Positions 32,845 to 41,740 are shown, counted from the stretch's first letter. The stretch is 64,000 nucleotides of DNA from Janthinobacterium sp. FW305-129 (GCF_020858115.1 NZ_JACYMM010000007.1:1-64000), one strand, 5' to 3'. Notes: generated by a model from the sequence alone, not told the origin. Translations and numbers: made by a program.

Positions 32845-33462
32845 TCACTGCGCTGCAGGCGGCGCATCCTTCAATTGCGCCAGATGTTGCTCAATGGCAA
32901 AGACGTGAGGATCGCTCTTGCCCAGTTCGCGCAGGGCGCTGGCCAGGTGCAGCAGATATTCGCTGTTCGGGCCGCTGGGGCCGTTTGAGCGGGCGATCTG
33001 GCGCGCGATATCGAGTTCGGACGCGGCGCCGAGGAAGGCGGCGTTTTCCTCGTTGGCGATGTACACCAGGCCTTCGACCTTGCTGCCATCGTCGAAGGTG
33101 ATGTCGGTGGCCAGGCGCAGGTAGCCGTTCTTTTCGCGGTGGTCGAGGTGGGCGAAGACTTCGGGCGTGATCAGGTACGCCATGCCGTCGCACACGGCGC
33201 CGGCCTGCGGCACGATGGTGGCGACCCGGCCCGGCGCCATCGGCGTGCCGCGGTGGTCGTGCGAACCTTGCCAGAAGCGCCGCGTCCAGCCTTCGATGCT
33301 GGCGGGACGCCGTTCGATATAGGGGAAATCGGCCTTGTAGATCAGCGAGCCGTAGCCGAACAGCCAGACCTGTGCATGGCCGTCGAATTTGTTCATGCGC
33401 CGGTTGGCGGCGATGGTGGCGGCGTCGGTGGGCGACAGGGCGTGCTGGTCAGGCTGGGTCAT
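32845..33462 (-). CDS. ChaC-like gamma-glutamylcyclotransferase
   Basis: 205 residues from the ATG at 33462; the 218-codon extension upstream overlaps the LysR gene in another frame and is not real. The signature VWLFGYGSLIY (substrate-binding loop) is followed by GWTRRFWQGSHDHRGTPMAPGRVATIV, as in ChaC proteins, and GLVYIANEENAAFLGA. These enzymes split glutathione to 5-oxoproline and Cys-Gly in the cytoplasm. The ribosome site is weak. A start at Met23 (MNKFDGHAQ) would also keep the whole domain. It lies 29 bases past the 3' end of the LysR gene on the same strand. Confidence 0.88.
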   Translation of the reverse strand: MTQPDQHALSPTDAATIAANRRMNKFDGHAQVWLFGYGSLIYKADFPYIERRPASIEGWTRRFWQGSHDHRGTPMAPGRVATIVPQAGAVCDGMAYLITPEVFAHLDHREKNGYLRLATDITFDDGSKVEGLVYIANEENAAFLGAASELDIARQIARSNGPSGPNSEYLLHLASALRELGKSDPHVFAIEQHLAQLKDAPPAAQ

Positions 33463-33491
33463 GGCGTAAGCGGTGAGGGGGCGATGATGGA

Positions 33492-34427
33492 TTATAAAGC
33501 GGTGCCAGCCGGGCCGCCCGCTCCCACGTTCCACTCGTGCGTCTCGACGAAGCGGAACAGGAAGGCCATGAAACTTTCGGCCGCCGGCGACAGCGAACGG
33601 CCCGTCTTCGTGTAGACGAAAAAGCGCCGCGTCAGTTCCGGCTCGTGCAGGGTGCGCATGTGCAATTTGTAGAGTTTGACCATCGGTTCCGCGTACGGCA
33701 GGCAAACCGTGATGCCCAGGTTGGCGCTGACCATGGCCAGCGCCGTCGTCATGAAGGTCACTTCGTTGTAGGGATTGAGCGACAGTTCGCGAAACGCGCC
33801 GTGCATGTCGCGCAGCAGGCGTTCCGTAAATTGCCCCTGCAGCGAGATGAACGGATAGTCGCCCACGTCGGCCCAGGTCACGCGCTCTTTTTGCTGCAGC
33901 GGGTGCTGCTCGGGGAAGACCAGCACGAAAGGCATCTCGAACAGCACTTGCGCGGCGATTTCCGCCGTCGGGTCGCGCTCGGGGCCGATGCCGAAATCGA
34001 CTTCGCCGCTGAAGACGCGCGCCGACACGTTTTCCACGGGGCAGTCGACCAGGCGCAGCTGCACGTCCGGGTGCGCCTGGCGGTAGGCGGCGATCACTTC
34101 CGGCAGCAGGGTGCACGCCATCATCTGCGGCGCGGCGATGCGCACCAGGCCCGTCTTCAGAGCCTTGCGCTGGGCGATGCCGGCCATGGCGCCGTCGAGG
34201 TCCTCGATCATCTTTTCAAACAGCGGATACAGTTCGCGGCCGATTTCCGACAGCTGCGTCTTGCGCGTGCTGCGCTCGACCACGCGCACGCCCAGCACGC
34301 TTTCGAGTTCCTTGATCAAGCCGCTCAAGGCCGACTGCGTCACGTGCAGGTATTCGGCGGCCAGGGTAAAACTGCCGGTCTTGGCCAGCGCCACGAAGGC
34401 GCGCATCTGTCGCAGGCTGGGACTCAT
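33492..34427 (-). CDS. LysR-family transcriptional regulator
   Basis: 311 residues from the ATG at 34427 (MSPSLRQMRAFVALAKTGSF); the longer frame to 34544 would overlap the divergent VOC gene. The N-terminal winged helix has AAEYLHVTQSALSGLIKELE, and the effector domain begins near residue 90 (GLVRIAAPQMMACTLLPEVI). It is divergent from the VOC-FAH-maiA operon with 106 bases between, the standard arrangement for a LysR regulator controlling its neighbour. The inducer is unknown but is likely an aromatic-derived acid. Confidence 0.92.
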   Translation of the reverse strand: MSPSLRQMRAFVALAKTGSFTLAAEYLHVTQSALSGLIKELESVLGVRVVERSTRKTQLSEIGRELYPLFEKMIEDLDGAMAGIAQRKALKTGLVRIAAPQMMACTLLPEVIAAYRQAHPDVQLRLVDCPVENVSARVFSGEVDFGIGPERDPTAEIAAQVLFEMPFVLVFPEQHPLQQKERVTWADVGDYPFISLQGQFTERLLRDMHGAFRELSLNPYNEVTFMTTALAMVSANLGITVCLPYAEPMVKLYKLHMRTLHEPELTRRFFVYTKTGRSLSPAAESFMAFLFRFVETHEWNVGAGGPAGTAL

Positions 34428-34533
34428 AAGATAATCCGATAAATCGATGGTTAAAAATTGTTTGTATGATAGCTGTAACTGGATTCTAATGGTGAAAAGC
34501 TGAAAAACCCGCCATCCATCGGAGACAGACATT
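34428..34533. promoter_or_regulatory. LysR-VOC divergent promoter region
   Basis: This AT-rich 106-base gap has an inverted repeat CGAT-AA-ATCG at 34437-34446 next to the LysR start and further AT-rich sequence to 34490. It is the expected binding region of the LysR protein. GGAG lies nine bases before the VOC start. Confidence 0.5.
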
Positions 34534-35067
34534 ATGAAAATCAAGCAAATCCACCACGTCGCCTACCGCTGCATCGACGCGAAGAAAACCGTCGAGTGGT
34601 ACGTCAAGCATTTGAACATGAATTTCGTCCTCGCCATCGCGGAAGACCTGGTGCCGTCGACCAAGGCGCCGGACCCGTACATGCACGTCTTCCTCGACGC
34701 GGGCCAGGGCAATGTGCTGGCCTTCTTCGAGCTGCCGACGCAGCCGCCGATGGACCGCGACCGCAATACCCCGGCCTGGGTGCAGCACCTGGCGCTGGAA
34801 GTGGGCAGCATGGAAGAACTGCTGGCCGCCAAGGAGCGGCTGGTGGCCGCCGGCATCGAGGTGCTGGGCCCCGTGAATCACGCCATCTTCCAGTCGATTT
34901 ATTTCTTCGACCCCAACGGCCACCGCCTGGAACTGGCGGCCAACGTGGGCACGCCCGAAATGATGGCCAAACTGGACGCCGTCAAATGGGAAATGCTGGA
35001 AGAATGGTCGCAGACGCGCCGCGCGCCGAAACACGCCGCCTGGATGCACGCGCCGGCCGAAGCCTGA
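34534..35067 (+). CDS. VOC-superfamily (glyoxalase/extradiol dioxygenase-like) protein
   Basis: 177 residues. Two beta-alpha-beta-beta-beta modules of the vicinal oxygen chelate fold can be traced: IHHVAYRCIDAKKTVEWYVK with NFVLAIAEDL, then VQHLALEVGSMEELLAAK with QSIYFFDPNGHRLELAANV. The likely metal ligands are His7 or His8, a His in the WVQHLALEV strand and Glu in HRLELA. The C-terminal 40 residues are helical. In this operon, ahead of FAH and maleylacetoacetate isomerase genes, a ring-cleavage or ring-opened-product role is plausible. The exact substrate cannot be read. Confidence 0.85.
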   Translation: MKIKQIHHVAYRCIDAKKTVEWYVKHLNMNFVLAIAEDLVPSTKAPDPYMHVFLDAGQGNVLAFFELPTQPPMDRDRNTPAWVQHLALEVGSMEELLAAKERLVAAGIEVLGPVNHAIFQSIYFFDPNGHRLELAANVGTPEMMAKLDAVKWEMLEEWSQTRRAPKHAAWMHAPAEA

Positions 35068-35119
35068 GCGCCGCCCACGGCATCCATCTGAACACTACGC
35101 CAAACAAGGAACACACTCC

Positions 35120-36142
35120 ATGAAATTCGCAACCCTGAAAAACGGCAGCCGCGACGGCGCCCTGATCCTCGTCAGCCGCGACCTGCGCCAGTACCAGCGC
35201 GTGGCCGCCATCGCGCCCACCCTGCAGGCGGCGCTCGACAACTGGGACGCCGTGGCGCCCAAGCTCGAAACCGCCTACGCGGCCCTGAACGCGGGCCAGG
35301 CGCCGGACGCGCAGCCGTTTGACGCCAATCAATGCCACTCGCCGCTGCCGCGCGCCTACCAGTGGGCCGACGGTTCCGCCTACATCAACCACGTGGAACT
35401 GGTGCGCAAGGCGCGCAACGCGGAAGTGCCGGCCTCGTTCTACACGGATCCGCTGATGTACCAGGGCGGCTCCGACAGTTTTATCGGGCCGCGCGACCCC
35501 ATCTTCGCCCTGTCGGAAGAGTGGGGCATCGACCTGGAAGCGGAAGTGGCGGTGATTACGGGCGACGTGGCCATGGGCGCCAGCGCGGCCGATGCGGCGC
35601 AAGCGATCCGCCTGGTCATGCTCGTCAACGATGTCTCGCTGCGCAACCTGATCCCGGGCGAACTGGCCAAGGGCTTCGGTTTCTTCCAGTCGAAGGCGGC
35701 CAGCGCGTTTTCGCCCATCGCCGTCACGCCCGATGAACTGGGTGCCGACTGGGCGGACAGCAAGCTGCACCTGCCGCTGCTGGTGGAGCTGAACGACAAG
35801 CCGTTCGGCAAGCCGAATGCGGGCGAAGACATGACCTTCAATTTTGCGCAGCTCGTCGCGCATGCGGCGAAGACGCGCGAACTGGGCGCCGGCAGCATCG
35901 TCGGCTCGGGCACCGTGTCGAACAAGCAGGGCAACCTGTTCGGTTCCAGCATCGAAAATGGCGGCGTCGGTTACTGCTGCCTGGCCGAAGTGCGCATGTA
36001 TGAAACCATCGAACACGGCGCGCCGAAGACGGCGTACCTGAAGTTCGGCGACACGGTGCGCATCGAGATGCGCGACGCGGCGGGCGCCAGCATCTTCGGC
36101 AGCATCGAGCAAACCGTGGCCCTGTACGCCGGCCGCGCCTGA
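35120..36142 (+). CDS. fumarylacetoacetate hydrolase-family protein
   Basis: 340 residues with AAGGAA upstream. The N-terminal 80 residues are the FAH N-domain (MKFATLKNGSRDGALILVSR); the C-terminal domain has the acidic metal site and active-site motifs (HVELVRKARNAEVP, WGIDLEAEVAVITGDV, MLVNDVSLRNLIPGEL, LGAGSIVGSGTVSN). The family cleaves carbon-carbon bonds of fumarylacetoacetate, fumarylpyruvate or acylpyruvates. It lies 52 bases after the VOC gene and 14 bases before maiA, so the three are one operon finishing an aromatic acid pathway. Confidence 0.92.
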   Translation: MKFATLKNGSRDGALILVSRDLRQYQRVAAIAPTLQAALDNWDAVAPKLETAYAALNAGQAPDAQPFDANQCHSPLPRAYQWADGSAYINHVELVRKARNAEVPASFYTDPLMYQGGSDSFIGPRDPIFALSEEWGIDLEAEVAVITGDVAMGASAADAAQAIRLVMLVNDVSLRNLIPGELAKGFGFFQSKAASAFSPIAVTPDELGADWADSKLHLPLLVELNDKPFGKPNAGEDMTFNFAQLVAHAAKTRELGAGSIVGSGTVSNKQGNLFGSSIENGGVGYCCLAEVRMYETIEHGAPKTAYLKFGDTVRIEMRDAAGASIFGSIEQTVALYAGRA

Positions 36143-36156
36143 GGGGAGGGCGCGCC

Positions 36157-36807
36157 ATGAAGCTGTACACCTATTTCCGCAGTTCGGCCGCCTACCGCGT
36201 GCGCATCGCCCTTAATTTAAAGGGCATCGCCTACGACAGCATCCCCGTGCACCTGCTGCAGGACGGCGGCCAGCAGCTGCTGCCGGCCTACCGCGCCGTC
36301 AACCCGTCGGCCCTGGTGCCGGCGCTCGACGACGACGGCGCCATCCTGACGCAGTCGCTGGCCATGCTCGAATACCTGGATGAAACGCGGCCCGCCGTGC
36401 CGCTGCTGCCGGCCGACGCGCTGGGACGCGCCCGCGTGCGCGCGCTGGCGCTGGCGATTGCCTGCGATGCCCATCCGCTGACGAATTTGCGCGTGCTGAA
36501 ATACCTGAAAAACACCCTGGGGCTGTCGGACGAGGCCAAGCAGGAGTGGTACCGCCACTGGATGGCCGAGGGACTGGCGGCCGTGGAAGCGCTGCTGGCG
36601 CAGGGCGACCCGGCCGGAGCTGGCCTGTTCTGCCATGGCGACAGCCCGACGATGGCCGACTGCTGCCTGGTGCCGCAAGTGTTCAATGCGCAGCGCTTTG
36701 CCATCGACCTGGCGCCGTACCCGCGCGTGGCGCGCATCCATGCGCATTGCGCCGCCTTGCCCGCGTTTGCCGCCGCCCATCCGTCGCGGCAGCCTGACGC
36801 CGAGTAA
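36157..36807 (+). CDS. maiA: maleylacetoacetate isomerase (zeta-class GST)
   Basis: 216 residues. The zeta-GST active-site motif SSAAYRVRIALNLKG is at residues 10-24, followed by VNPSALVPALDD, LTQSLAMLEYLDET and a helical C-domain (LVPQVFNAQRFAIDLAPYPR). The enzyme isomerises maleylacetoacetate or maleylpyruvate to the fumaryl form using glutathione, which the FAH-type hydrolase upstream would then cleave. A terminator follows 43 bases after the stop. Confidence 0.93.
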   Translation: MKLYTYFRSSAAYRVRIALNLKGIAYDSIPVHLLQDGGQQLLPAYRAVNPSALVPALDDDGAILTQSLAMLEYLDETRPAVPLLPADALGRARVRALALAIACDAHPLTNLRVLKYLKNTLGLSDEAKQEWYRHWMAEGLAAVEALLAQGDPAGAGLFCHGDSPTMADCCLVPQVFNAQRFAIDLAPYPRVARIHAHCAALPAFAAAHPSRQPDAE

Positions 36808-36808
36808 G

Positions 36809-36842
36809 TTTGAGCCGCATCAAACTTTGAGCCGCATCAAAC
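36809..36842. repeat. 17-bp tandem direct repeat
   Basis: TTTGAGCCGCATCAAAC occurs twice in immediate succession (36809-36825, 36826-36842) between the maiA stop and its terminator. Each unit has partly complementary ends (TTTGA/TCAAA), so it can fold alone. Probably a local slippage duplication. Confidence 0.8.
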
Positions 36843-36849
36843 GCAAGTC

Positions 36850-36882
36850 GCCCCGGCCAGCATGCAGGCCGGGGCTTTTTTT
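36850..36882 (+). terminator. Rho-independent terminator of the VOC-FAH-maiA operon
   Basis: A perfect 9-bp stem GCCCCGGCC/GGCCGGGGC with an eight-base loop is followed directly by seven T. Confidence 0.92.
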
Positions 36883-36965
36883 ATGCGGAATTGATTTTGC
36901 GCAGTCAACGCGTGCTTGCCGGTAGGCTACAATTTGCGTTTGCCCAAATATTTTACTGACGCGCC

Positions 36966-37745
36966 ATGACCGCAACAATCGTTCCTGCCAGCATCACCGA
37001 TGCCCTGTCCCTGGCGCATGCTTCCTGGCGGCCCATCCTGCTGCGCGGCCTGCACGCCGTGATGGCGGCCGATCCCGCCTACCTGCCGGCGCTGGCCGCC
37101 GACGATTATCTGCCCACGCAGGGCCGGCTGTTCGCCGCTTTTGCCCTGCCGCTGGCGCAGGTGCGTTACGTGCTGGTGGGCGAGGGGCCGTATCCGCGCG
37201 CCGACAGCGCCACGGGCGTGTGCTTCATGGATGGCGCCGTCGGCAGCCTGTGGTCGGCGACGGGCCTGTCGAAGCCCGTCAACCGCGCCACCTCCCTGCG
37301 CAACTTCATGAAGATGCTGCTGGTGGCCGATGGCCGGCTGCAGGGCGGCGACACGTCCGGCGCGTCCATGGCGCCCGTGGCGGCCGCCGCGCTGCAAGCC
37401 GGCAGCGGCGTGATCCAGACCTTGCCCGACTTGCAGCGCAAGATGACGGAGCAGGGTTTCCTGCTGCTCAACGCGGCGCTGGTGTTCCGTTCCCACGTGC
37501 CGCCCGTGCAGGATGCGCGCGGCTGGCTGCCCTTCCTGCAGGTGGTGCTGGAAGCGCTGGCGCTGCAGGGCGGGGCGGCCTTGCCGCAACTGGTGCTGTG
37601 GGGCAAGATTGCCGAGCTCATCAAACGCCTGCCGGTGGCGGCCGCCTTGCCGCAGGTGACGGCGGAACATCCGTATAATCTGTCCTTTATCGGCAACAGC
37701 GACATGCAGGCCTTGTTTGGCCCGATGCAACTGTTGCGTGCTTGA
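36966..37745 (+). CDS. uracil-DNA glycosylase-like protein lacking the usual catalytic Asp
   Basis: 259 residues. The UDG family-1 layout is recognisable: YVLVGEGPYPRADSATGVCF aligns with the water-activating loop (GQDPYH), GFLLLNAALVF with the LLLN strand, VLWGKIAELI with the LLWG strand, and EHPYNLSFIG with the HPSPLS motif. The loop has GEGPYP where GQDPYH is expected, so the Asp is absent; the His of the last loop is kept. It may be a glycosylase with a different mechanism or an inactive uracil-binding relative. It is single, with no strong ribosome site, and a TACAAT at 36928-36933 could be its -10 box. Confidence 0.75.
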   Translation: MTATIVPASITDALSLAHASWRPILLRGLHAVMAADPAYLPALAADDYLPTQGRLFAAFALPLAQVRYVLVGEGPYPRADSATGVCFMDGAVGSLWSATGLSKPVNRATSLRNFMKMLLVADGRLQGGDTSGASMAPVAAAALQAGSGVIQTLPDLQRKMTEQGFLLLNAALVFRSHVPPVQDARGWLPFLQVVLEALALQGGAALPQLVLWGKIAELIKRLPVAAALPQVTAEHPYNLSFIGNSDMQALFGPMQLLRA

Positions 37746-37777
37746 ATCATCGCCTGTCTGGCGGAAGTGCGGGGAAT

Positions 37778-38329
37778 ATGCAAATCAGTAACGTGGAAGA
37801 ATTGAAGGCGTGGATCGCGGCGGGCGGCGTGCCCGACTATCTGTATTTCTGGGGCCACACGCCGGCGCAGCCGCAGGTGCCCGATAAAAGCTGCTTCAGC
37901 CAGTGGTTTCCGTCGCCGTTCAGCCTGGCTGGCGTGACGTATGCGACGGCCGAGCACTACATGATGGCGCAAAAGGCGGCCCTGTTTGGCGATACCGCCG
38001 TGCAGGCGCGCATCGTGGCGGCCGAACGGCCGTCGGAAGTCAAGAAGCTGGGGCGCGAAGTGGCCAATTTTGACGCCAGGGTGTGGGAAGCGGCGCGCGC
38101 TGGCATCGTCTTCGATGGCAACTTTGCCAAGTTCTCGCAAAAAGCCGCGCTGCGCAAGTTTTTGCTGGGCACGGGCGAGCGCGTCATCGTCGAAGCCAGT
38201 CCCGTCGACCGCATCTGGGGCGTGGGCCTGGCGTCGGACAATCCGCGCATCGGCGATCCCTCCCGTTGGGACGGCTTGAACCTGCTGGGTTTTGAACTGA
38301 TGAAAGTACGTGCCGCCTTGCGTGCCTGA
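37778..38329 (+). CDS. NADAR-family (YbiA-like) protein
   Basis: 183 residues from the ATG at 37778; an in-frame TTG at 37742 is less likely. The NADAR/YbiA pattern is clear: YLYFWGHTP, CFSQWFPSPFSLAGVTYATAEHYMMAQKA, KLGREVANFDARVWEAAR, AKFSQKAALRKFLLGTG, and SPVDRIWGVGLA. YbiA-type enzymes hydrolyse the N-glycosidic bond of damaged riboflavin precursors; related NADAR proteins act on ADP-ribosylated substrates. It follows the UDG-like gene by 32 bases and may be cotranscribed. The substrate is not decided by sequence alone. Confidence 0.92.
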   Translation: MQISNVEELKAWIAAGGVPDYLYFWGHTPAQPQVPDKSCFSQWFPSPFSLAGVTYATAEHYMMAQKAALFGDTAVQARIVAAERPSEVKKLGREVANFDARVWEAARAGIVFDGNFAKFSQKAALRKFLLGTGERVIVEASPVDRIWGVGLASDNPRIGDPSRWDGLNLLGFELMKVRAALRA

Positions 38330-38436
38330 GCAGTACTGTTGTTTTCCTGATGCCGCCGCGCCTGGCGCGGCCGGCCATGCCCCTGCCAGCCCTGTGGTCA
38401 TCGAGGGGCGCTCTGACAAACCCCGCCGAATTTGTT

Positions 38437-38461
38437 ATACTTGACTAAATCATTCAACTAC
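38437..38461 (+). promoter_or_regulatory. IscR type 1 site upstream of iscR
   Basis: The 25 bases starting ATACTTGACTAAAT fit the E. coli IscR type 1 consensus (ATASYYGACTRWWWYAGTCRRSTAT) at 23 positions by my count; the consensus is from memory. It lies 57 bases before the iscR start and supports autorepression by [2Fe-2S]-IscR. Confidence 0.75.
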
Positions 38462-38518
38462 TCGGGGTTTGAGGAGTTGAAAAACCGCAATATTTTAAAC
38501 CAGTTGACCAGAGGATGT

Positions 38519-38995
38519 ATGCGTCTGACTACAAAAGGCCGTTTTGCCGTGACAGCGATGATCGATCTTGCCCTGCGCCAGGGCAAGGGACCGGTCACCT
38601 TGTCCGGCATCAGCCAGCGCCAGTCGATTTCCCTGTCCTACCTGGAGCAGCTGTTCGGCAAGCTGCGCCGGCATGAGATCGTCGAATCGATCCGCGGTCC
38701 GGGCGGCGGCTACAGCCTGGCGCGCCGCGCCGACAAGGTGACGGTGGCCGACATCATCATCGCCGTCGACGAACCGCTCGATGCCACGCAGTGCGGCGGC
38801 AAGGAACATTGCCACGGCGCCGACGCGGCCACGGGGGCGCGCTGCATGACGCATGAATTGTGGTCCACGCTCAACGAAAAAATGGTCGATTATCTGGATT
38901 CTGTGTCCTTGCAGGACCTGGTCGACCAGCAGAGACAAAAGATTGCCGAACAAAGCGTGATGGTGATGCACCGTAACCACGCCGCCCTCGGTTGA
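38519..38995 (+). CDS. iscR: Fe-S cluster assembly regulator IscR
   Basis: 158 residues from the ATG at 38519 (MRLTTKGRFAVTAMIDLAL), with GAGG just upstream; a longer frame begins at 38432 inside the operator. The Rrf2 winged helix has ISLSYLEQLFGKLRRHEIV, and the [2Fe-2S] ligands are the three cysteines in QCGGKEHCHGADAATGARC with a nearby His. IscR represses its own isc operon when clusters are plentiful. It heads iscRSUA-hscBA-fdx-iscX. Confidence 0.97.
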   Translation: MRLTTKGRFAVTAMIDLALRQGKGPVTLSGISQRQSISLSYLEQLFGKLRRHEIVESIRGPGGGYSLARRADKVTVADIIIAVDEPLDATQCGGKEHCHGADAATGARCMTHELWSTLNEKMVDYLDSVSLQDLVDQQRQKIAEQSVMVMHRNHAALG

Positions 38996-39035
38996 ACATA
39001 ACAAAATACCAAGTTGCTGATTGCAGGAGTTATTG

Positions 39036-40292
39036 ATGAACGCCCCAGAAAAAAACGTAGGCCAGGTGCACTTTGAAACCGCGCCGCATTTCCCGATCTA
39101 CATGGATTACTCGGCCACCACGCCGATCGATCCACGCGTCGCCGACAAGATGATTCCCTACCTGCGCGAGCAGTTCGGCAATCCGGCATCGCGCAGCCAC
39201 ATGTATGGCTGGACGGCGGAAAAAGCCGTGGAAGAGGCGCGCGGCCACGTGGCGGCCCTGGTGAACGCCGATCCGCGCGAAATCATCTGGACCTCCGGCG
39301 CGACGGAAAGCAACAACCTGGCCATCAAGGGCGCGGCACAGTTCTACAAGACCAAGGGCAAGCACATCATCACCGTCAAGACCGAGCATAAATCGGTGCT
39401 CGACACGGTGCGCGAACTGGAACGCATCGGCTTCGAAGCGACGTACCTGGAACCGCAAGACAACGGCCTGATCACCGTCGAGCAGCTGGCCGCGGCCGTG
39501 CGCCCGGATACCATCCTCGTGTCGGTGATGCTGGTGAACAACGAAATCGGCGTGATCCAGCCGATCGACGAGATCGGCGTGTTCTGCCGCTCGAAAGGCA
39601 TCATCTTCCATTGCGACGCCGCGCAGGCGACGGGCAAGGTCGTCATCGACCTGCAAAAGACCAAGGTCGACCTGATGACCTTCACGGCGCATAAAACCTA
39701 CGGCCCGAAAGGCGTGGGTGCCCTGTACGTGTGCCGCAAGCCGCGCGTGCGCCTGGAAGCGCAGATGCACGGCGGCGGCCATGAGCGCGGCCTGCGCTCG
39801 GGCACCCTGCCGACGCACCAGATCGTCGGCATGGGCGAAAGCTTCCGCATCGCCAAGGAAGAGATGGACAGCGAAATCGGCCGCATCAAGGCCTTGCGCG
39901 ACCGTCTGGCCAAGGGCTTGCAAGAGATCGAAGAAGTTTACATCAACGGCGACATGGACCACCGCGTGCCGCACAACCTGAACGTCAGCTTCAACTACGT
40001 CGAAGGCGAGTCGCTGATCATGGCGATCAAGGATATCGCCGTGTCGTCCGGCTCGGCCTGCACCTCGGCCAGCCTGGAACCATCGTACGTGCTGCGCGCC
40101 CTGGGCCGCAGCGACGAACTGGCGCACAGCTCGATCCGCTTCACCATCGGCCGCTTCTCGACCGAGGAAGACATCGACTTCGCCGTGAACCTGCTGAAAT
40201 CGAAAGTACACAAATTGCGCGAACTGTCGCCGCTGTGGGACATGTTTAAAGAGGGTATCGACATCAATTCGATCCAATGGGCAGCCCACTAA
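39036..40292 (+). CDS. iscS: cysteine desulfurase IscS
   Basis: 418 residues from the ATG at 39036, six bases after AGGAG. PLP lies on the Lys of [12 protein letters not shown]; the mobile sulfur-carrying Cys is in [14 protein letters not shown]. Other landmarks are [14 protein letters not shown] and [15 protein letters not shown]. IscS takes sulfur from L-cysteine for cluster building on IscU and for tRNA thiolation. The N-terminus is about a dozen residues longer than E. coli IscS, which is common in betaproteobacteria. Confidence 0.98.
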   Translation: MNAPEKNVGQVHFETAPHFPIYMDYSATTPIDPRVADKMIPYLREQFGNPASRSHMYGWTAEKAVEEARGHVAALVNADPREIIWTSGATESNNLAIKGAAQFYKTKGKHIITVKTEHKSVLDTVRELERIGFEATYLEPQDNGLITVEQLAAAVRPDTILVSVMLVNNEIGVIQPIDEIGVFCRSKGIIFHCDAAQATGKVVIDLQKTKVDLMTFTAHKTYGPKGVGALYVCRKPRVRLEAQMHGGGHERGLRSGTLPTHQIVGMGESFRIAKEEMDSEIGRIKALRDRLAKGLQEIEEVYINGDMDHRVPHNLNVSFNYVEGESLIMAIKDIAVSSGSACTSASLEPSYVLRALGRSDELAHSSIRFTIGRFSTEEDIDFAVNLLKSKVHKLRELSPLWDMFKEGIDINSIQWAAH

Positions 40293-40347
40293 CCAACACT
40301 CTGGCCCTGTTGGACAGGGCCGGCAAGAATATTTAAGGAGCATCAAA

Positions 40348-40737
40348 ATGGCTTACTCGGACAAAGTACTCGATCACTACGAAAACCCGCGCAACGTGGG
40401 CGCTTTCGACAAGGGTGATGAAACCATCGGCACCGGCATGGTAGGCGCGCCTGCCTGCGGCGACGTGATGAAACTGCAGATCAAGGTCGGCGCCGACGGC
40501 CTGATCGAAGACGCGAAATTCAAGACCTATGGCTGCGGTTCGGCCATCGCGTCGAGCTCGCTGGTAACGGAATGGGTCAAAGGTAAAACCCTGGACCAGG
40601 CGCTGGCCATCAAGAACACGCAGATCGCCGAAGAACTGGCCCTGCCGCCAGTGAAGATCCACTGCTCCATCCTGGCGGAAGACGCCATCAAGGCGGCAGT
40701 GCTGGATTACCAGACCCGCCATCCAGTAGCAGCTTAA
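40348..40737 (+). CDS. iscU: Fe-S scaffold protein IscU
   Basis: 129 residues with AAGGAG seven bases upstream. The three ligand cysteines are in GAPACGDVMKL, YGCGSAIASSS and PVKIHCSILAEDA, with the Asp that labilises the cluster next to the first. The LPPVK motif recognised by HscA precedes the third cysteine. It receives sulfur from IscS and passes clusters on with HscA/HscB. Confidence 0.98.
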   Translation: MAYSDKVLDHYENPRNVGAFDKGDETIGTGMVGAPACGDVMKLQIKVGADGLIEDAKFKTYGCGSAIASSSLVTEWVKGKTLDQALAIKNTQIAEELALPPVKIHCSILAEDAIKAAVLDYQTRHPVAA

Positions 40738-40788
40738 ACGTTGGCAGCCCGCCCCAGCCGCAAGGCCGGGGCAGTTGCGGAGAAATAC

Positions 40789-41109
40789 ATGATCACACTG
40801 ACCGAAAAAGCGGCGAAGCACATCAACCGTTATATCGAACGGCGCGGCAAGGGCGTGGGACTGCGCTTCGGCGTGCGCACCACGGGCTGCTCGGGCCTGG
40901 CCTACAAGCTCGAATACGTCGATGAAGCGGCGGACGAAGACAGCGTCTTCGAGTCGCACGGCGTGAAAGTCTTCGTCGATCCGAAAAGCCTGCCCTACAT
41001 CGACGGCACGGAACTCGATTTCGCGCGCGAAGGCTTGAACGAAGGCTTCAAGTTCCACAATCCGAACGAAAAAGACGCCTGCGGCTGCGGCGAGTCCTTC
41101 AGGATTTAA
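40789..41109 (+). CDS. iscA: A-type Fe-S carrier IscA
   Basis: 106 residues from the ATG at 40789 (GGAG six bases upstream); the 16-codon extension to 40741 is not homologous. The three conserved cysteines are in [16 protein letters not shown] and the C-terminal CGCGESF. IscA carries iron or clusters from IscU to apo-targets, mainly for [4Fe-4S] proteins. Confidence 0.97.
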   Translation: MITLTEKAAKHINRYIERRGKGVGLRFGVRTTGCSGLAYKLEYVDEAADEDSVFESHGVKVFVDPKSLPYIDGTELDFAREGLNEGFKFHNPNEKDACGCGESFRI

Positions 41110-41175
41110 ACAGCTGGCAAGACCCCGGTCGGTGCGCTGTACCCATCGATTGCGGTACAGCGACCACTGACCATT

Positions 41176-41691
41176 ATGCAAAACCACTTCGAATTATTCC
41201 AGTTGCCGGCGCAGTTCAGGCTCGACATGAGCGCGCTCGATGCGGCCTACCGCGACGTGCAGGGCAAGGTCCACCCGGACCGTTTCATCAACGCCAGCAG
41301 CGCCGAAAAGCGCGTGGCCATGCAATGGGCCACGCGCGCCAATGAAGCCTATCAAACCCTGAAAAGCCCGCAAAAGCGCGCGCAATACCTGTGCGAACTC
41401 AATGGCGTCGACCTGCAGACGGAGTCGAACACGGCCATGCCCGTCAGCTTCCTGATGCAGCAGATGGAGTGGCGCGAAGAGCTGGGCGACGCGCGCGCGG
41501 GCAAGGATGCCGACGCGCTCGACGCCCTGGACCGCCAGCTGCGCGGCGAACGCAAGGCCCTGCTGGCCCAGGTGGCCGCCCAGCTCGATGGCGGCGACTA
41601 TGTGAATGCCGCGCAAAGCGTGCGCGCCCTGATGTTCCTCGACAAATTCGGCGAGGAAGTCCGTTTTGCCTATGAGGCCATCGAGGTTTGA
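41176..41691 (+). CDS. hscB: J-domain co-chaperone HscB
   Basis: 171 residues. The J domain carries the HPD motif (GKVHPDRFINASS) and an EAYQTLKSPQKRAQYL helix; the C-terminal three-helix part (MQQMEWREELGDAR) binds IscU. HscB delivers IscU to HscA and stimulates its ATPase. No clear ribosome site is seen; it follows iscA by 66 bases in the same operon. Confidence 0.96.
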   Translation: MQNHFELFQLPAQFRLDMSALDAAYRDVQGKVHPDRFINASSAEKRVAMQWATRANEAYQTLKSPQKRAQYLCELNGVDLQTESNTAMPVSFLMQQMEWREELGDARAGKDADALDALDRQLRGERKALLAQVAAQLDGGDYVNAAQSVRALMFLDKFGEEVRFAYEAIEV

Positions 41692-41740
41692 TCGCCGGAT
41701 AGCTTGACCGGCGTGCCAAGCGCCAGTCCGGCCCCCGTCT

